Notes: generated by a model from the letters alone, not told the origin. DNA of 64,000 nucleotides from Paenibacillus sp. EZ-K15 (GCF_002573715.1 NZ_PDHM01000007.1:5809-69808), one strand, 5' to 3'; positions 8,592 to 18,120 are shown, counted from the first letter of the stretch. Program-made: numbers and translations.

Positions 8592-8659
8592 ATTTGCCAG
8601 AGTACCTGTGGCAGATTACAATGTACACAGAAATGAATACATAGAAAGGGTGACAGACC

Positions 8660-9040
8660 ATGAGTAAACATATCATATCGACTAACAAAGCCCCGGGTGC
8701 AATCGGACCTTACAGCCAAGCTGTAGAAATCAACGGATTCGTATATACCTCAGGCCAACTGGGATTGAATCCGGAAACGGGCGAGTTCGGCGAGGGGGTT
8801 CAGGAGCAAGCGAAGCTGTCGCTCAGCAACGTAAAGGCGATTCTTGAAGCTGCAGGGACAAGCCTCGACCACGTGGTGAAAACCACCGTGTTTTTGAAGG
8901 ATATGAACGATTTCGCAGCGGTGAACGAAGTGTACGGCAGCTTTTTCTCCGAGCCATACCCGGCACGCAGCGCCGTTGAGGTTGCTCGTTTGCCGAAGGA
9001 CGGACTGGTTGAGATTGAGGTCATCGCCGTTAAGCAATAA
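8660..9040 (+). CDS. ridA: RidA family enamine/imine deaminase
   Basis: 126 residues, the usual size. It has the family signatures GAIGPYSQAV near the N-terminus, TSGQLG, and the C-terminal block SEPYPARSAVEVARLPKDG with the Arg that binds the substrate carboxylate, then VEIEVIAV. RidA hydrolyses reactive 2-aminoacrylate and other enamines/imines formed by PLP enzymes, in the cytosol. The Bacillus homologue is YabJ. Ribosome site AAAGGGTGA upstream of ATG. A strong terminator follows within 20 nt. Confidence 0.93.
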   Translation: MSKHIISTNKAPGAIGPYSQAVEINGFVYTSGQLGLNPETGEFGEGVQEQAKLSLSNVKAILEAAGTSLDHVVKTTVFLKDMNDFAAVNEVYGSFFSEPYPARSAVEVARLPKDGLVEIEVIAVKQ

Positions 9041-9059
9041 GCGATTATCAATGTAAAAG

Positions 9060-9093
9060 GGAGCTTTGCCTGCATTGGCAAAGCTCCTTTTTT
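9060..9093 (+). terminator. intrinsic terminator after ridA
   Basis: Perfect 11-bp stem GGAGCTTTGCC / GGCAAAGCTCC with a 6-nt loop and TTTTTT. Confidence 0.95.
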
Positions 9094-9095
9094 AA

Positions 9096-9204
9096 GAGAT
9101 AAGAAAGTATAAACATCCGAGGCTCAGCATCCTTATCTCGCAAGAAAAACTTCCGCTAAATGCGGTCTGTCTTCTGAGAAAGTACGTCGATAGACGTTTT
9201 TTTT
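9096..9204 (+). repeat. dispersed hairpin element, copy A
   Basis: About 90 % identical to 23939-24044. It begins with GAGATAAG, which pairs with CTTATCTC about 40 nt later, contains the small hairpin CCGCTAAATGCGG, and ends with ACGTC-GATA-GACGT plus eight T, a terminator-like end. It starts 3 nt after the T run of the ridA terminator. It codes for nothing obvious. It could be a small RNA gene or a non-autonomous mobile element; see findings. Confidence 0.75.
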
Positions 9205-9227
9205 ATGTTTATTGGAGATCGTGCACA

Positions 9228-9256
9228 TTGAGTAATGCGAACTTACGTTCTATAAT
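9228..9256 (+). promoter_or_regulatory. sigma-A promoter of the serine hydrolase gene
   Basis: TTGAGT (9228-9233), 17-nt spacer, TATAAT (9251-9256). Confidence 0.75.
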
Positions 9257-9306
9257 AAACGGAGAAGCAAGTATAGAGGTCAAACTAATAATAGGGAGGG
9301 GGTACC

Positions 9307-10350
9307 TTGGGGATGGAGCCTAATATGGATAAGAGTATTGGAGAATGGATGGAGCAATATCATGTATCTGGTTTAAGCATGGCACGGATTGCTGAAGGTC
9401 ATATTCGGGTAGCAGAAGGCTACGGCACTTTGGAAGCTGGAACCGGCAACATGGTAACCGGACATTCAATATTTAACGCTTGTTCGATCAGTAAATTCGT
9501 TACCTCGATGCTCGTTATGAAGCAGGTTGGTCAAGGGCTGCTGGATTTGGATGAAGATGTTAATGTTAAACTCTCTACCTGGAAAGTTCCGGAGAACGAA
9601 TTCACCCGGCATAGCAAAGTGACCCTTCGAACATTATTGTGCCATCAGTCGGGAATCATGGATCCTAAAGGCAGCTTTGGCGAATGGGACCCCGCGTATG
9701 GTTTCCCCTCAATGGTAGAGCTGTTGGAGGGAAGGACGCCATATTGTAATGAAGCGATTCGTGTCACATATGAGCCTGGGAGTGAATTTGCATACTCGGA
9801 TGCCGGTTTTTGCATTATTCAATTGCTGATCGAAGACGTGTCCGGTAAGCCATTTCAGGTGCTGATGAAGGAGCAGGTATTTGAACCGTTAAATATGAAG
9901 GACAGTATACTGAATCCGACCATTCCCCAATCCATAAGCGGACAGTTATCATGTGGCCATCACAAGAACGGGGAGTTAGTTCAGGGCAAATATCCGATGT
10001 ACCCCTACGCGGCAGCATCCGGTTTATGGACCACACCATCCGATCTAGCCATCTTGGCGATTGAATTCATGGATTCTTTAAATGGCAGAAGCAGAATAGG
10101 GTTATCCGAGGACAGAGCGAAGGAATGGATTACTCCTCAATGCAGCAAGGAATGGACCGGGCTGGGTGTTTTTTTGGGTGGGTCTGATCAAGAGTTTGAG
10201 GTTTCATCACTCGGATGGGGTGTAGGATTTCAATGCATGATGACCATGCGGCCGTATTCAGGGAAGGGGATCATAATCATGACAAATACAGATCTGGGTG
10301 TTCATCAATCCAAGGGGATTATAGGAGATATTCTGAGATCAATGGAATAG
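9307..10350 (+). CDS. serine hydrolase, beta-lactamase/class C PBP-like
   Basis: 347 residues. The catalytic S-x-x-K motif is S-I-S-K in FNACSISKFVTSM (about residue 57), and the second motif is Y-S-D in FAYSDAGFCIIQLL, as in class C beta-lactamase-related esterases and DD-peptidase-like proteins. The third (K/H)-x-G triad is not obvious (the C-terminal region has LGWGVGF). No signal peptide or membrane segment, so probably cytosolic. Start TTG 9307 has GGGAGGGGG at good spacing; ATG 9313 is the alternative. Family members act on varied esters or amides, and resistance function should not be assumed. It has its own promoter and no partner genes. Confidence 0.85.
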   Translation: MGMEPNMDKSIGEWMEQYHVSGLSMARIAEGHIRVAEGYGTLEAGTGNMVTGHSIFNACSISKFVTSMLVMKQVGQGLLDLDEDVNVKLSTWKVPENEFTRHSKVTLRTLLCHQSGIMDPKGSFGEWDPAYGFPSMVELLEGRTPYCNEAIRVTYEPGSEFAYSDAGFCIIQLLIEDVSGKPFQVLMKEQVFEPLNMKDSILNPTIPQSISGQLSCGHHKNGELVQGKYPMYPYAAASGLWTTPSDLAILAIEFMDSLNGRSRIGLSEDRAKEWITPQCSKEWTGLGVFLGGSDQEFEVSSLGWGVGFQCMMTMRPYSGKGIIIMTNTDLGVHQSKGIIGDILRSME

Positions 10351-10457
10351 AACCCTTTCAACCCCTTGGATTAGATCAACAACAGCCTTTACGTAGATCG
10401 AGTAGGAAGCGAATCGTAAGCAAGAAACTTCTCTTTTGCGTAAGATCCGGACTCGGT

Positions 10458-11222
10458 TTAATACCGGGATCTTCTCCGATTGCGCGTAAAGAAGAGCCAT
10501 ATGGCATATACAAGCAGGACGATAGAGAGCACAAAGGCGGTCATTAAGATGCCGTCGGTCTCCCGATGCTCGGCCGCGATGGCGATGTAAGCCCAGGTGA
10601 AGACCAGCGGCACGATGCTGTCCCGGTAACGCTGGCCGATCAGTATGGCGAGTAAAGCACCGATGCAGAGCAGCACAACCCCCAAAGTGGTTTCGCGCAG
10701 GCCGAAGAGGCTCCAGTCATTCTTCTGAAACACGATCCCGACATTGACGATAAAGGCAGGGCACACCCAGCCGAGATATAGGCTAAACGGCAATTTCAGA
10801 CAGAACTTCTCGCCTGACGTCGGGTAGTCGATCGTATGCGTGCGCACATATAGAACCCACAGGGTTAACAGCAGTAAGAACATCATCACGACAGACCATT
10901 CAATATACAAATAGTGCCATAATACAAGCCACGCCATATTGAATACACAGCTAAGTATAAACCATGGTCCGATGGATCTTACGGAATCGCGGTTTCCGGT
11001 GTCACGACGCAACTGGTAGATGACAAAAAAGAACAGCAGCACATAGATGACGGACCATATGGAAAAGGCATATCCTGCGGGAGTGATCGCCGTATAATAC
11101 TTATCCGATATCTCCCCGGTTGTTCTACCGCCAAGCGGCAGCATGCCTGATAACACATTCATGGCGATTACCCCGGCGAAAAACAGCAGATTCCACCAGC
11201 GGTACGGGTTGTTGCGGTACAT
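10458..11222 (-). CDS. TspO/MBR-related tryptophan-rich membrane protein
   Basis: 254 residues with about seven hydrophobic helices and many Trp/Tyr residues. The stretches ITPAGYAFSIWSVIYVLL and FVFTWAYIAIA match the tryptophan-rich sensory protein family in its longer form; canonical TspO has about 160 residues and five helices. TspO-type proteins bind tetrapyrroles and isoprenoids; the role of the long Gram-positive forms is unknown. Start ATG has a near-perfect AGGAGGAG upstream. Monocistronic, converging on the serine hydrolase gene. Confidence 0.75.
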   Translation of the reverse strand: MYRNNPYRWWNLLFFAGVIAMNVLSGMLPLGGRTTGEISDKYYTAITPAGYAFSIWSVIYVLLFFFVIYQLRRDTGNRDSVRSIGPWFILSCVFNMAWLVLWHYLYIEWSVVMMFLLLLTLWVLYVRTHTIDYPTSGEKFCLKLPFSLYLGWVCPAFIVNVGIVFQKNDWSLFGLRETTLGVVLLCIGALLAILIGQRYRDSIVPLVFTWAYIAIAAEHRETDGILMTAFVLSIVLLVYAIWLFFTRNRRRSRY

Positions 11223-11293
11223 ATAATCTCCTCCTGATATCAGTCTGGAATATATAGAATATACCCAAAAGAATGAATATCGAGCCAGCAGCT

Positions 11294-11316
11294 AAAAGAA
11301 AAGGGCACTAGCCCTT
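11294..11316 (-). terminator. intrinsic terminator after the response regulator gene
   Basis: Short stem AAGGGC-TAGT-GCCCTT on the minus strand followed by TTCTTTT. Confidence 0.7.
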
Positions 11317-11319
11317 CAC

Positions 11320-12936
11320 TTAACTCATATGTTTCTTGCGGTATTCGTTGGGCGTGAAACCCTCCATCTTCTTGAACACTTTGCTGAAATACTTCTCATC
11401 CTGGTAACCGACCATCTCCGCGATTTGGGCGATCCGGATCTGGGGATTGAGCAGCAGCGTTTTAGCTTTGTCGATTCGAATCCGCCCGAGAAAATCCGAT
11501 AGCGTCACACCGAATTCCTGCTTGAATTTGCGAGAAATGTATTCCCTGCTAAGAAAGAACTTCCCCGCAATTTGCTGAAGGGAAATCTCCTCATGATAGT
11601 GCTGCTCCAAATAGCGGGCAATGTCATGAATGATATGATTGTCCTTGGAATGAATCTGAGTAAGAACACGGGATGCCGCATAAAGCCTTCCGCTGATCTG
11701 TTCGCGCCAGCGATCCCAGCAGATCATGCCATCCTCGCTGTAAGGAAGCGGGGAGGGAAGGTCTTGCGAGATTTCAGCATCTTCGACGGGTTCCTGTGTG
11801 CTTTTTACCTCATTTTCCGTCCAGTGATACTGAATCCAGTCCCATTCTGAATTCCACCTCGCCAGATGCTCCGGCGATACGAGATCCCTCTCGCGAACAT
11901 CCTGCAGCCACTCTTCCGTGGCTGTCTCGATGCGTTCCTTGCTCCCGCTGAGTGCAGCCAGCTTGAATTTCTCCTCGTAGGAGGAGAGCCGCAGGGTGCG
12001 CGAGCCTTCGCTTTCAACGGCACGTTCGCGATGGATGCGGCATTTGCCGGTTAATAAATTGCGGCTGTACAAGGCTTGGACGGCATTTAGATAAGCCTTC
12101 GGCAGATCGTCGGGAAAGGCGCCTGCTTTGGCGGCACCGAAATGGCTCCGCCTGCGAAGGGTGGAGAAGAACCCGTCATTGATTCGATCCAGTACGTCGT
12201 TAAAGGGAAGCCGCGGATTCCAACAGAGAATGATGATTTCCCCGGGTTTGTCGATATGTCGAAAGGCAACCCCCTGATCCATCAACAGCTCATTGCAAAT
12301 ATTAATGAGCGTGAAGGATAGCAGATGGCGCCTGTTGCGGAATTTGGACAGCAAAGCTTCGTCAAATTGATCATCGCGTAGCACCGCAACATTATAGATC
12401 ATGCTGGTTACTGGCAGCGTCATCCGGTTCCGCAATTGAGAAACCACGCTGTCCTTGTTGCCATAGCCGTTAACTAGATCCGAGAGCAGGCGGTCCATAT
12501 AGAAAGGGGTCATCTGATTCATTTCGATATTCTGATTGGTAATCTGCTGCCGTTTCTCTTCCTCGAGCTGCCAGGTTTGAACCGCTTTGGTCAGCGCCTC
12601 GTTCAAGCTGTCCGGTTCAACGGGCTTGAGAATATAGTCAATGCCTCCCGAACGGATCGTATGACGTACATATTCAAAATCATCATATCCGCTAATGACG
12701 AGCACTTTAATATCCGGTTTCGTGGTATGCAGCCAGGTGAGCAGCTCCAGTCCGTTTTTGCGGGGCATTCGCATGTCGGTCATGACAATTTGCGGTTTGT
12801 TCTCCTCGATTAAGCGCACCGCTTCCTCACCGTCAGCGGCCTGATCGATTTCCGTGATGCCATGCCGCTCCCAGTCTGCCAGGAGCCCTATAGCCTCCCG
12901 CACATGCTGTTCGTCATCTACGATCAATACTCTCAT
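11320..12936 (-). CDS. YesN-type response regulator, AraC family output
   Basis: 538 residues from ATG 12936, which lies one base after the stop of the kinase gene; GTG 12948 would overlap the kinase and has no ribosome site. The receiver domain (1-120) shows D7-D8, the phospho-acceptor D54 in IVMTDMRMP, and a conserved Lys in YILKPVE. A long middle region of about 280 residues is variable, as usual for YesN. The last ~100 residues are an AraC double helix-turn-helix (IAGKFFLSREYISRKFKQEFG and IAEMVGYQDEKYFSKVFKK). It is expected to activate the divergent sugar ABC importer when phosphorylated by the adjacent kinase. Confidence 0.92.
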   Translation of the reverse strand: MRVLIVDDEQHVREAIGLLADWERHGITEIDQAADGEEAVRLIEENKPQIVMTDMRMPRKNGLELLTWLHTTKPDIKVLVISGYDDFEYVRHTIRSGGIDYILKPVEPDSLNEALTKAVQTWQLEEEKRQQITNQNIEMNQMTPFYMDRLLSDLVNGYGNKDSVVSQLRNRMTLPVTSMIYNVAVLRDDQFDEALLSKFRNRRHLLSFTLINICNELLMDQGVAFRHIDKPGEIIILCWNPRLPFNDVLDRINDGFFSTLRRRSHFGAAKAGAFPDDLPKAYLNAVQALYSRNLLTGKCRIHRERAVESEGSRTLRLSSYEEKFKLAALSGSKERIETATEEWLQDVRERDLVSPEHLARWNSEWDWIQYHWTENEVKSTQEPVEDAEISQDLPSPLPYSEDGMICWDRWREQISGRLYAASRVLTQIHSKDNHIIHDIARYLEQHYHEEISLQQIAGKFFLSREYISRKFKQEFGVTLSDFLGRIRIDKAKTLLLNPQIRIAQIAEMVGYQDEKYFSKVFKKMEGFTPNEYRKKHMS

Positions 12937-12937
12937 T

Positions 12938-14722
12938 CTACTGTTCACTCTCCCATATGTTGATATCGAGCGTGACCCTGACGCCGTGTGGCACTACATT
13001 CTCTATCGTTAACCCAGCCTTGTTGTCGGAGTATAAGTTCAAACGCATCAATACGTTTAAGAGCCCGATCGAATCATTGCCGGCATCGTTTCGGTCCGGG
13101 TGGCCGTAAGCAGTTGCAAGCTTGCTACGAATCGAAGCGAGCTCGGCCTCTTCGATGGATGACCCGTTATTTTCAACGACGACGATCAAGCGGCGATCTT
13201 CCGAGATGAGGGAAGATATGGATATATGTCCGACGCCGGCGTGTGTATTCATGCCATGCTTGAAATAATTCTCGACAATCGGCTGCAGGATCATTTTCGG
13301 AACCGGAGCCGTAAGACTCTCCGGATCCAAATCCCATGTGATGTCCAACTGGTCCCGGAACCGCTGCTTCTGCAGCTCAAGGTACAGCCGCACATGGTTG
13401 ATCTCATCCTGGAGCGTTACTTTGCCCTCGCTGTTTCGCATATTGTAGCGCATCATATTCGCCAGTGAAGAGAGCAGGGAATAGATTCGCGGCACATTGT
13501 GCTGCAGGGCCAAGGTACCAATCGACTGGAGTGAATTGTATAGGAAATGCGGATCGATCTGAGCTTGGAGTGCCTTCAACTGATTGGTCTTATTGGCGAT
13601 TTCCAGCCGGTACTCACGCAGGATCAGGTTGTTGATGGTGTCCATCATGGTTCGGAAGCGGCGGGAGAGAATCCCGATCTCATCCGGGCTTGTAACCTCA
13701 ATATCCACGTCAAGCCGCCCGGTTTTCACCTGATTCATATAGCTTGTGAGTTGTTTAATGGGTTTTGTAATCCGAATGGATATCCATAGCGTGCCGAATA
13801 TGACAATGAACAGTGCTAATATCGCAATAATCGCGTTAATGCTCGTTAGTTCTGTCGAATGTTTGTACAGCGTTTGATGCGGGATTTGTTTGACAAGCGT
13901 CCAGGGAGCATAGGGCAAATCCAGCTTCTCGTAGACAATCATCGCGTCTTTGCCATCGTAATATCCATTATCCGCTTGAGCAATTTCGCCCATTAGCACA
14001 GGGTCGTCCAGACGTTGCCCTCTCTGCTGCGAATCCGGACCGTAGATGATGCTCCCCTTGTCATCAATCAAGTATAGCTGTTCTTCCCCTTTAGCATACA
14101 GCTGATCGCAAATAGCCAAAATACTGTCAAGTTTCACATCGATGGCCATAAGGGCATATTGATCGGGTGACGGTACGTTGGTGATGGATCGATAGAAGGT
14201 GAAAACTTCAAAATTCAGAATGTCCGCAGGCCGCGGAGGGAACCCGTAACTGTGCACCTGATGGACGGGCTCAATGGCCGTATTGCCCGTGCCGAACTCT
14301 TCTATTTTGCGATAGGGCGCCTGTCGGAATTCCCTGCGAGGCAGATTGCTGGATACTTGGGTGGACTGTCCAGTCAAATTATTGTGCAGATAGATTTGAT
14401 GCACGTCTTGCGTGCCCGTTTGAATGGCCTGCAAGGTCGTATACAGCTCGGCTACAACCCGGTGATTATCGGGATCCAGAGCAAGATTGCGCAGAAAATG
14501 GGGATCGGAATATACGGACAGGGAGGCGCGGTCGATGCCGTGCAAATAGTTCATCAGATTGGTCGCTCCTTGATAAATCAACCGTATATTTTCATTCACC
14601 GTCTGCTCCTTCACCGACTCGCGGGTATGCGTAAACGTAATGAATAGCGAGAGCAGGAGCGGAATGGTAGTGACAGCGAGCATGAACGTGATCAGCCGGG
14701 TCTGGATGCTGCGGTATTTCAT
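12938..14722 (-). CDS. YesM-type sensor histidine kinase
   Basis: 594 residues. One helix at residues 10-30, an extracytoplasmic sensor of about 260 residues (Cache-like), a second helix at 293-315, a HAMP segment (ITKPIKQLTSYMNQVKTGRLD), the His_kinase block AQIDPHFLYNSLQSI with phospho-acceptor H392, and a HATPase domain with the N box VENYFKHGM. The class pairs with AraC-type regulators and senses sugars or their binding proteins outside the cell. Ribosome site GGGGGTGATCC. The regulator gene follows one base after the stop, so translation is probably coupled. The importer genes are divergent from 14877. Confidence 0.93.
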   Translation of the reverse strand: MKYRSIQTRLITFMLAVTTIPLLLSLFITFTHTRESVKEQTVNENIRLIYQGATNLMNYLHGIDRASLSVYSDPHFLRNLALDPDNHRVVAELYTTLQAIQTGTQDVHQIYLHNNLTGQSTQVSSNLPRREFRQAPYRKIEEFGTGNTAIEPVHQVHSYGFPPRPADILNFEVFTFYRSITNVPSPDQYALMAIDVKLDSILAICDQLYAKGEEQLYLIDDKGSIIYGPDSQQRGQRLDDPVLMGEIAQADNGYYDGKDAMIVYEKLDLPYAPWTLVKQIPHQTLYKHSTELTSINAIIAILALFIVIFGTLWISIRITKPIKQLTSYMNQVKTGRLDVDIEVTSPDEIGILSRRFRTMMDTINNLILREYRLEIANKTNQLKALQAQIDPHFLYNSLQSIGTLALQHNVPRIYSLLSSLANMMRYNMRNSEGKVTLQDEINHVRLYLELQKQRFRDQLDITWDLDPESLTAPVPKMILQPIVENYFKHGMNTHAGVGHISISSLISEDRRLIVVVENNGSSIEEAELASIRSKLATAYGHPDRNDAGNDSIGLLNVLMRLNLYSDNKAGLTIENVVPHGVRVTLDINIWESEQ

Positions 14723-14876
14723 GAAGGATCACCCCCTGGATTATCGAATGGGCATAAGCGCGTATGGTCAATATTTTACACCTAACGGTTCATGATTCTC
14801 CGTGTTTATTGTTTACAGGTTACCGCATAATGGCTGTACATCATACAACAACTTAACGAAAAGGGGAGATCAAGGG

Positions 14877-15758
14877 ATGAATCGAAAAAAATCTTCGGCG
14901 CTGCTGCAGCAGTTTCTTTTCGTGGGACCTTCCACTATTTTTTTCATCCTGATCATGATCATTCCGTTCCTTCTGGGTCTTTATTATTCCTTCACGAACT
15001 GGAATGGCGTGTCAAGCAAAATCGACTTTGTCGGTTTTGATAATTTTGTTACCATCTTTACCAATGATGATAAATTCCGTGATGCCTTCTGGTTCACAAC
15101 CCGGTTTACGGTGCTTGGCGTCATCCTGACGAATCTGCTCGGATTTTTACTGGCATACTTCCTGACCAAGCCGCTTAAGACGCGGAACATCCTTCGGACG
15201 ATCTTCTTCATGCCAAACGTGATCGGCGGCTTGCTGCTCGGTTTCATCTGGCAATTTATCTTTGTCAAAGGGTTTGCAGCGATCGGCAATGCGACGAACC
15301 TGGGATTCTTTAACCTGCCGTGGCTCGGTACCAAGGGGACTGCCTTCTGGGCAATTGTAATCGTTTTCGTCTGGCAGACGGCCGGTTACCTGATGGTTAT
15401 CTACATCTCCTCGCTTAACAACGTGCCGAAGGATATTCTGGAGGCTGCCGAAATTGACGGTGCGAGCAGAGGGCAGGTCCTGCGGTCCATTATTATCCCG
15501 CTTGTCATGCCGGCGGTTACGGTATGTTTGTTCCTGGCGATATCCTGGTCCTTCAAAATGTTCGACTTGAACCTTTCCCTGACCAAAGGCGGGCCGTTCG
15601 GTTCCACGGAGTCGGTGGCCATGAATATTTACAACGAGGCTTATACGAATAATCGTCTCGGACTCGGAACGGCGAAGGCAGTCATCTTCTTCATCGTGGT
15701 TGCCATCATAACAAGTCTGCAGGTTCGATTCACGAAGAGCAAGGAGGTTGAAGCGTAA
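14877..15758 (+). CDS. sugar ABC transporter permease (MalF/UgpA type)
   Basis: 293 residues from ATG 14877, chosen because AAAAGGGGAG lies upstream; the open frame begins earlier at 14802 without a ribosome site. Six hydrophobic helices, and the EAA loop that contacts the ATPase (LEAAEIDGASRGQVLRSIIIPLVMP) near residues 190-215. First gene of a permease-permease-binding protein operon of the CUT1 class. No ATPase gene is linked, so a shared MsmX-like ATPase encoded elsewhere is likely. Position next to YesMN points to oligosaccharide or glycan breakdown products as substrate. Confidence 0.92.
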   Translation: MNRKKSSALLQQFLFVGPSTIFFILIMIIPFLLGLYYSFTNWNGVSSKIDFVGFDNFVTIFTNDDKFRDAFWFTTRFTVLGVILTNLLGFLLAYFLTKPLKTRNILRTIFFMPNVIGGLLLGFIWQFIFVKGFAAIGNATNLGFFNLPWLGTKGTAFWAIVIVFVWQTAGYLMVIYISSLNNVPKDILEAAEIDGASRGQVLRSIIIPLVMPAVTVCLFLAISWSFKMFDLNLSLTKGGPFGSTESVAMNIYNEAYTNNRLGLGTAKAVIFFIVVAIITSLQVRFTKSKEVEA

Positions 15759-16594
15759 TGGAGACCACGAGAAAATACCGGCTAAACACCATGGCCACTG
15801 AGATCATCATGATCATCGTAGCCTTGCTCTTCTTGGTCCCGTTCTACTTCCTGTTCGTGAACTCCGTCAAAACCTTCGGCGAGCTATTGACGGATTCGGC
15901 CGGGCTTCCGACCGCCTTTGAATGGAATAACTACTCTCGGGCGTGGGACATTACCAACTTTCCGCAGGCGTTCTGGAATTCGCTGGTCGTTACGGTGGCA
16001 AGCAATCTGCTGCTGGCGCTGTTAAGTGCCATGACCGCTTACCAGATGGTTCGCCGGAACACGCGTTTTAACCAGATCATGTTTGCGCTGTTTGTGGCGG
16101 CGATGGTCATACCGTTCCAATCGATCATGATTCCGCTCGTGAAGGTGACGGCAACGCTCGGGATTAACAACAGCTTGTATGGACTTATTATCTGTTACCT
16201 GGGCTTCGGAGTTCCGCTGAGCGTATTCCTGTTTCATGGGTTCGTGAAATCGATCCCGATGGAGATCGAAGAAGCTGCAACCGTGGATGGATCCAGCGGA
16301 TACGGCGTCTTCTTCCGGGTGGTATTCCCGCTGATGAAGCCGATGTTCGTTACGGTCATCATCCTGAACACCTTGTGGATCTGGAATGACTATCTGCTTC
16401 CATCCTTGATCCTGCAGTCCGCAGAGCTTCGGACCATTCCAATTGCTACTTTTGCCTTTTTTGGGCAGTATACGAAGCAGTGGGATTTGGCTCTTCCGGC
16501 GCTGGTGCTGGGGATCATGCCGGTCATTATTTTCTTCCTGGCCATGCAGAAATACATCATTGAAGGCATCACGCAAGGAGCGGTGAAGGGATAG
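15758..16594 (+). CDS. sugar ABC transporter permease (MalG/UgpE type)
   Basis: 278 residues, six helices, EAA loop EEAATVDGSSGYGVFFRVVFPLMKP. The start ATG overlaps the TAA stop of the preceding permease by one base (TAATG), so translation is coupled. It forms a heterodimer with that permease in the membrane. Confidence 0.92.
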   Translation: METTRKYRLNTMATEIIMIIVALLFLVPFYFLFVNSVKTFGELLTDSAGLPTAFEWNNYSRAWDITNFPQAFWNSLVVTVASNLLLALLSAMTAYQMVRRNTRFNQIMFALFVAAMVIPFQSIMIPLVKVTATLGINNSLYGLIICYLGFGVPLSVFLFHGFVKSIPMEIEEAATVDGSSGYGVFFRVVFPLMKPMFVTVIILNTLWIWNDYLLPSLILQSAELRTIPIATFAFFGQYTKQWDLALPALVLGIMPVIIFFLAMQKYIIEGITQGAVKG

Positions 16595-16674
16595 TTGTCA
16601 ATCGGTCAATTCCCTCCCCCTCAAAGATCAATATAATACCTGATTTAACGAAAAAAGGTTGATTATACTGAAAA

Positions 16675-16688
16675 AGAAAACGCTATCA
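16675..16688 (+). promoter_or_regulatory. cre-like catabolite control site
   Basis: The 14-mer AGAAAACGCTATCA matches the CcpA consensus TGWAANCGNTNWCA at all positions but the first. It lies 44 bp before the binding-protein start, inside the operon, so CcpA could lower binding-protein expression when a preferred sugar is present. Confidence 0.55.
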
Positions 16689-16731
16689 ATAAATACTGCA
16701 CACAATTAATAGAAAAAAGGGAGGATTCACA

Positions 16732-18021
16732 ATGAAGAAATACGGTAAGCTGCTCCTGGTCATGGTTCTGGCTTTCTCCACGCTGCTTGCGGCCTGCGGC
16801 GGCAAGAATGAGGATAATCAAGGCGCTGAGGGTGGTGCCGAAGGCGGAACGAAAACAATTAAGATTTTCCAATTTAAAGTCGAAATCGCCGAGGCTCTCA
16901 ATAAACTGAAAGCTGAATACGAAAAAGAACATCCCGGCATTAAGCTGGACATTCAAACCGTTGGTGGCGGCTCCGACTATGGCGCAGCGCTGAAAGCGAA
17001 GTTCGCTTCCGGCGATGAGCCGGACATTTTCAACGTTGGCGGATATCGCGATCTCGAAACGTGGTTCGAGAATGTCGAGGATCTTTCGGATCAGCCATGG
17101 GTGAAGGACGTGGTTGACGTTGCCAAAGAGCCTATGACCAAAGACGGTAAACTGTACGGACAACCGATGACTATCGAGGGTTATGGATTCATTTATAATA
17201 AAGACTTGTTTGAGAAAGCGGGTATTACCGAGCTTCCTAAGACGCTTACGGAGCTTGAGGATGCGGCCAAAAAACTGCAAGCGGCTGGCATTACGCCATT
17301 CGTTAACGGATACCAAGAGACCTGGATTTTGGCCAACCACTTGCTGAACATTCCATTCGCCCATCAGGAAGATCCGGGTTCATTCGTCAAAGGAATGAAT
17401 GAAGGTACGGAGAAACTGGTAGGCAACGCGAAATTCGACGAATGGATGAGACTGTTCGACCTTACTGTTCAGTACGGTCAGAAGAACCCGCTGACGACAG
17501 ATTACAACACGGAAATCACGACCTTTGCCAGCGGTGAAGCAGCCATGACCCAGAACGGGAACTGGACGCAAGTGCAAATCGACGGCATCAATCCGGATCT
17601 GAACATTGGCTTTCTGCCAATGCCGATCAATGACAATGCCGAAGAGAATGACAAGCTTCCGATCGGTGTGCCAAACAACTGGGTCGTGAACAACAAATCC
17701 AAGGTGAAGGATGAAGCCAAGGAATTCCTGAACTGGCTCGTTACTTCGGAGACCGGTAAACGTTATATTACAGAAGAGTTCAAGTTCATCCCGGCACTGA
17801 CCAGCATCGAGGCGAACAGCGAGACGCTTGGCGATCTGGGTAACGATGTCATGAAATACAGTAAAGAAAATAAAGCGCTCAGCTGGGAGTTCAACAAATT
17901 CCCTGACGGCGGTATGAATGAATTCGGCAGCCAGATGCAGGGTTATGTGGCTGGCAATGTGGACAAGAACCAATTGTTTGAAGGCATTCAGAAATCATGG
18001 GAAAGCTTGAAGGCGAAGTAA
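16732..18021 (+). CDS. extracellular sugar-binding lipoprotein of the ABC importer
   Basis: 429 residues with a lipoprotein signal peptide ending in the lipobox L-A-A-C (lipidated C22), followed by a Gly/Glu-rich linker and a family 1 solute-binding fold (EYEKEHPGIKLDIQ, GDEPDIFNVGG, FIYNKDLFEKAGI are typical). It captures sugar outside the membrane and hands it to the two permeases encoded just upstream. The 137-nt gap to the second permease gene contains a cre-like site. Confidence 0.92.
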   Translation: MKKYGKLLLVMVLAFSTLLAACGGKNEDNQGAEGGAEGGTKTIKIFQFKVEIAEALNKLKAEYEKEHPGIKLDIQTVGGGSDYGAALKAKFASGDEPDIFNVGGYRDLETWFENVEDLSDQPWVKDVVDVAKEPMTKDGKLYGQPMTIEGYGFIYNKDLFEKAGITELPKTLTELEDAAKKLQAAGITPFVNGYQETWILANHLLNIPFAHQEDPGSFVKGMNEGTEKLVGNAKFDEWMRLFDLTVQYGQKNPLTTDYNTEITTFASGEAAMTQNGNWTQVQIDGINPDLNIGFLPMPINDNAEENDKLPIGVPNNWVVNNKSKVKDEAKEFLNWLVTSETGKRYITEEFKFIPALTSIEANSETLGDLGNDVMKYSKENKALSWEFNKFPDGGMNEFGSQMQGYVAGNVDKNQLFEGIQKSWESLKAK

Positions 18022-18077
18022 TCACGAAGGTGACGTCTACCATGCTATACCATCAAAATGATCCATTGACGTGAATA

Positions 18078-18120
18078 GGGGCTGTCTCAAAGATATATCG
18101 TCTTTTTGAAAACAGTCCCG
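18078..18120. other. imperfect inverted repeat behind the sugar operon
   Basis: GGGGCTGTCTCAAAGA and the complementary TCTTTTTGAAAACAGTCCC face each other with several mismatches. Similar GGNCTGTCTCAAAA ends are seen in some insertion sequence remnants, but no transposase is present. It could equally be a weak hairpin. Confidence 0.35.

Noticed and set aside
9307..10350. Antibiotic-resistance beta-lactamase
   Set aside because: No signal peptide and no complete class C active site; the family is mostly esterases and peptidases.
18078..18120. Insertion sequence end
   Set aside because: Only one imperfect inverted pair, no transposase remnant and no target duplication seen; listed only as a weak inverted repeat.
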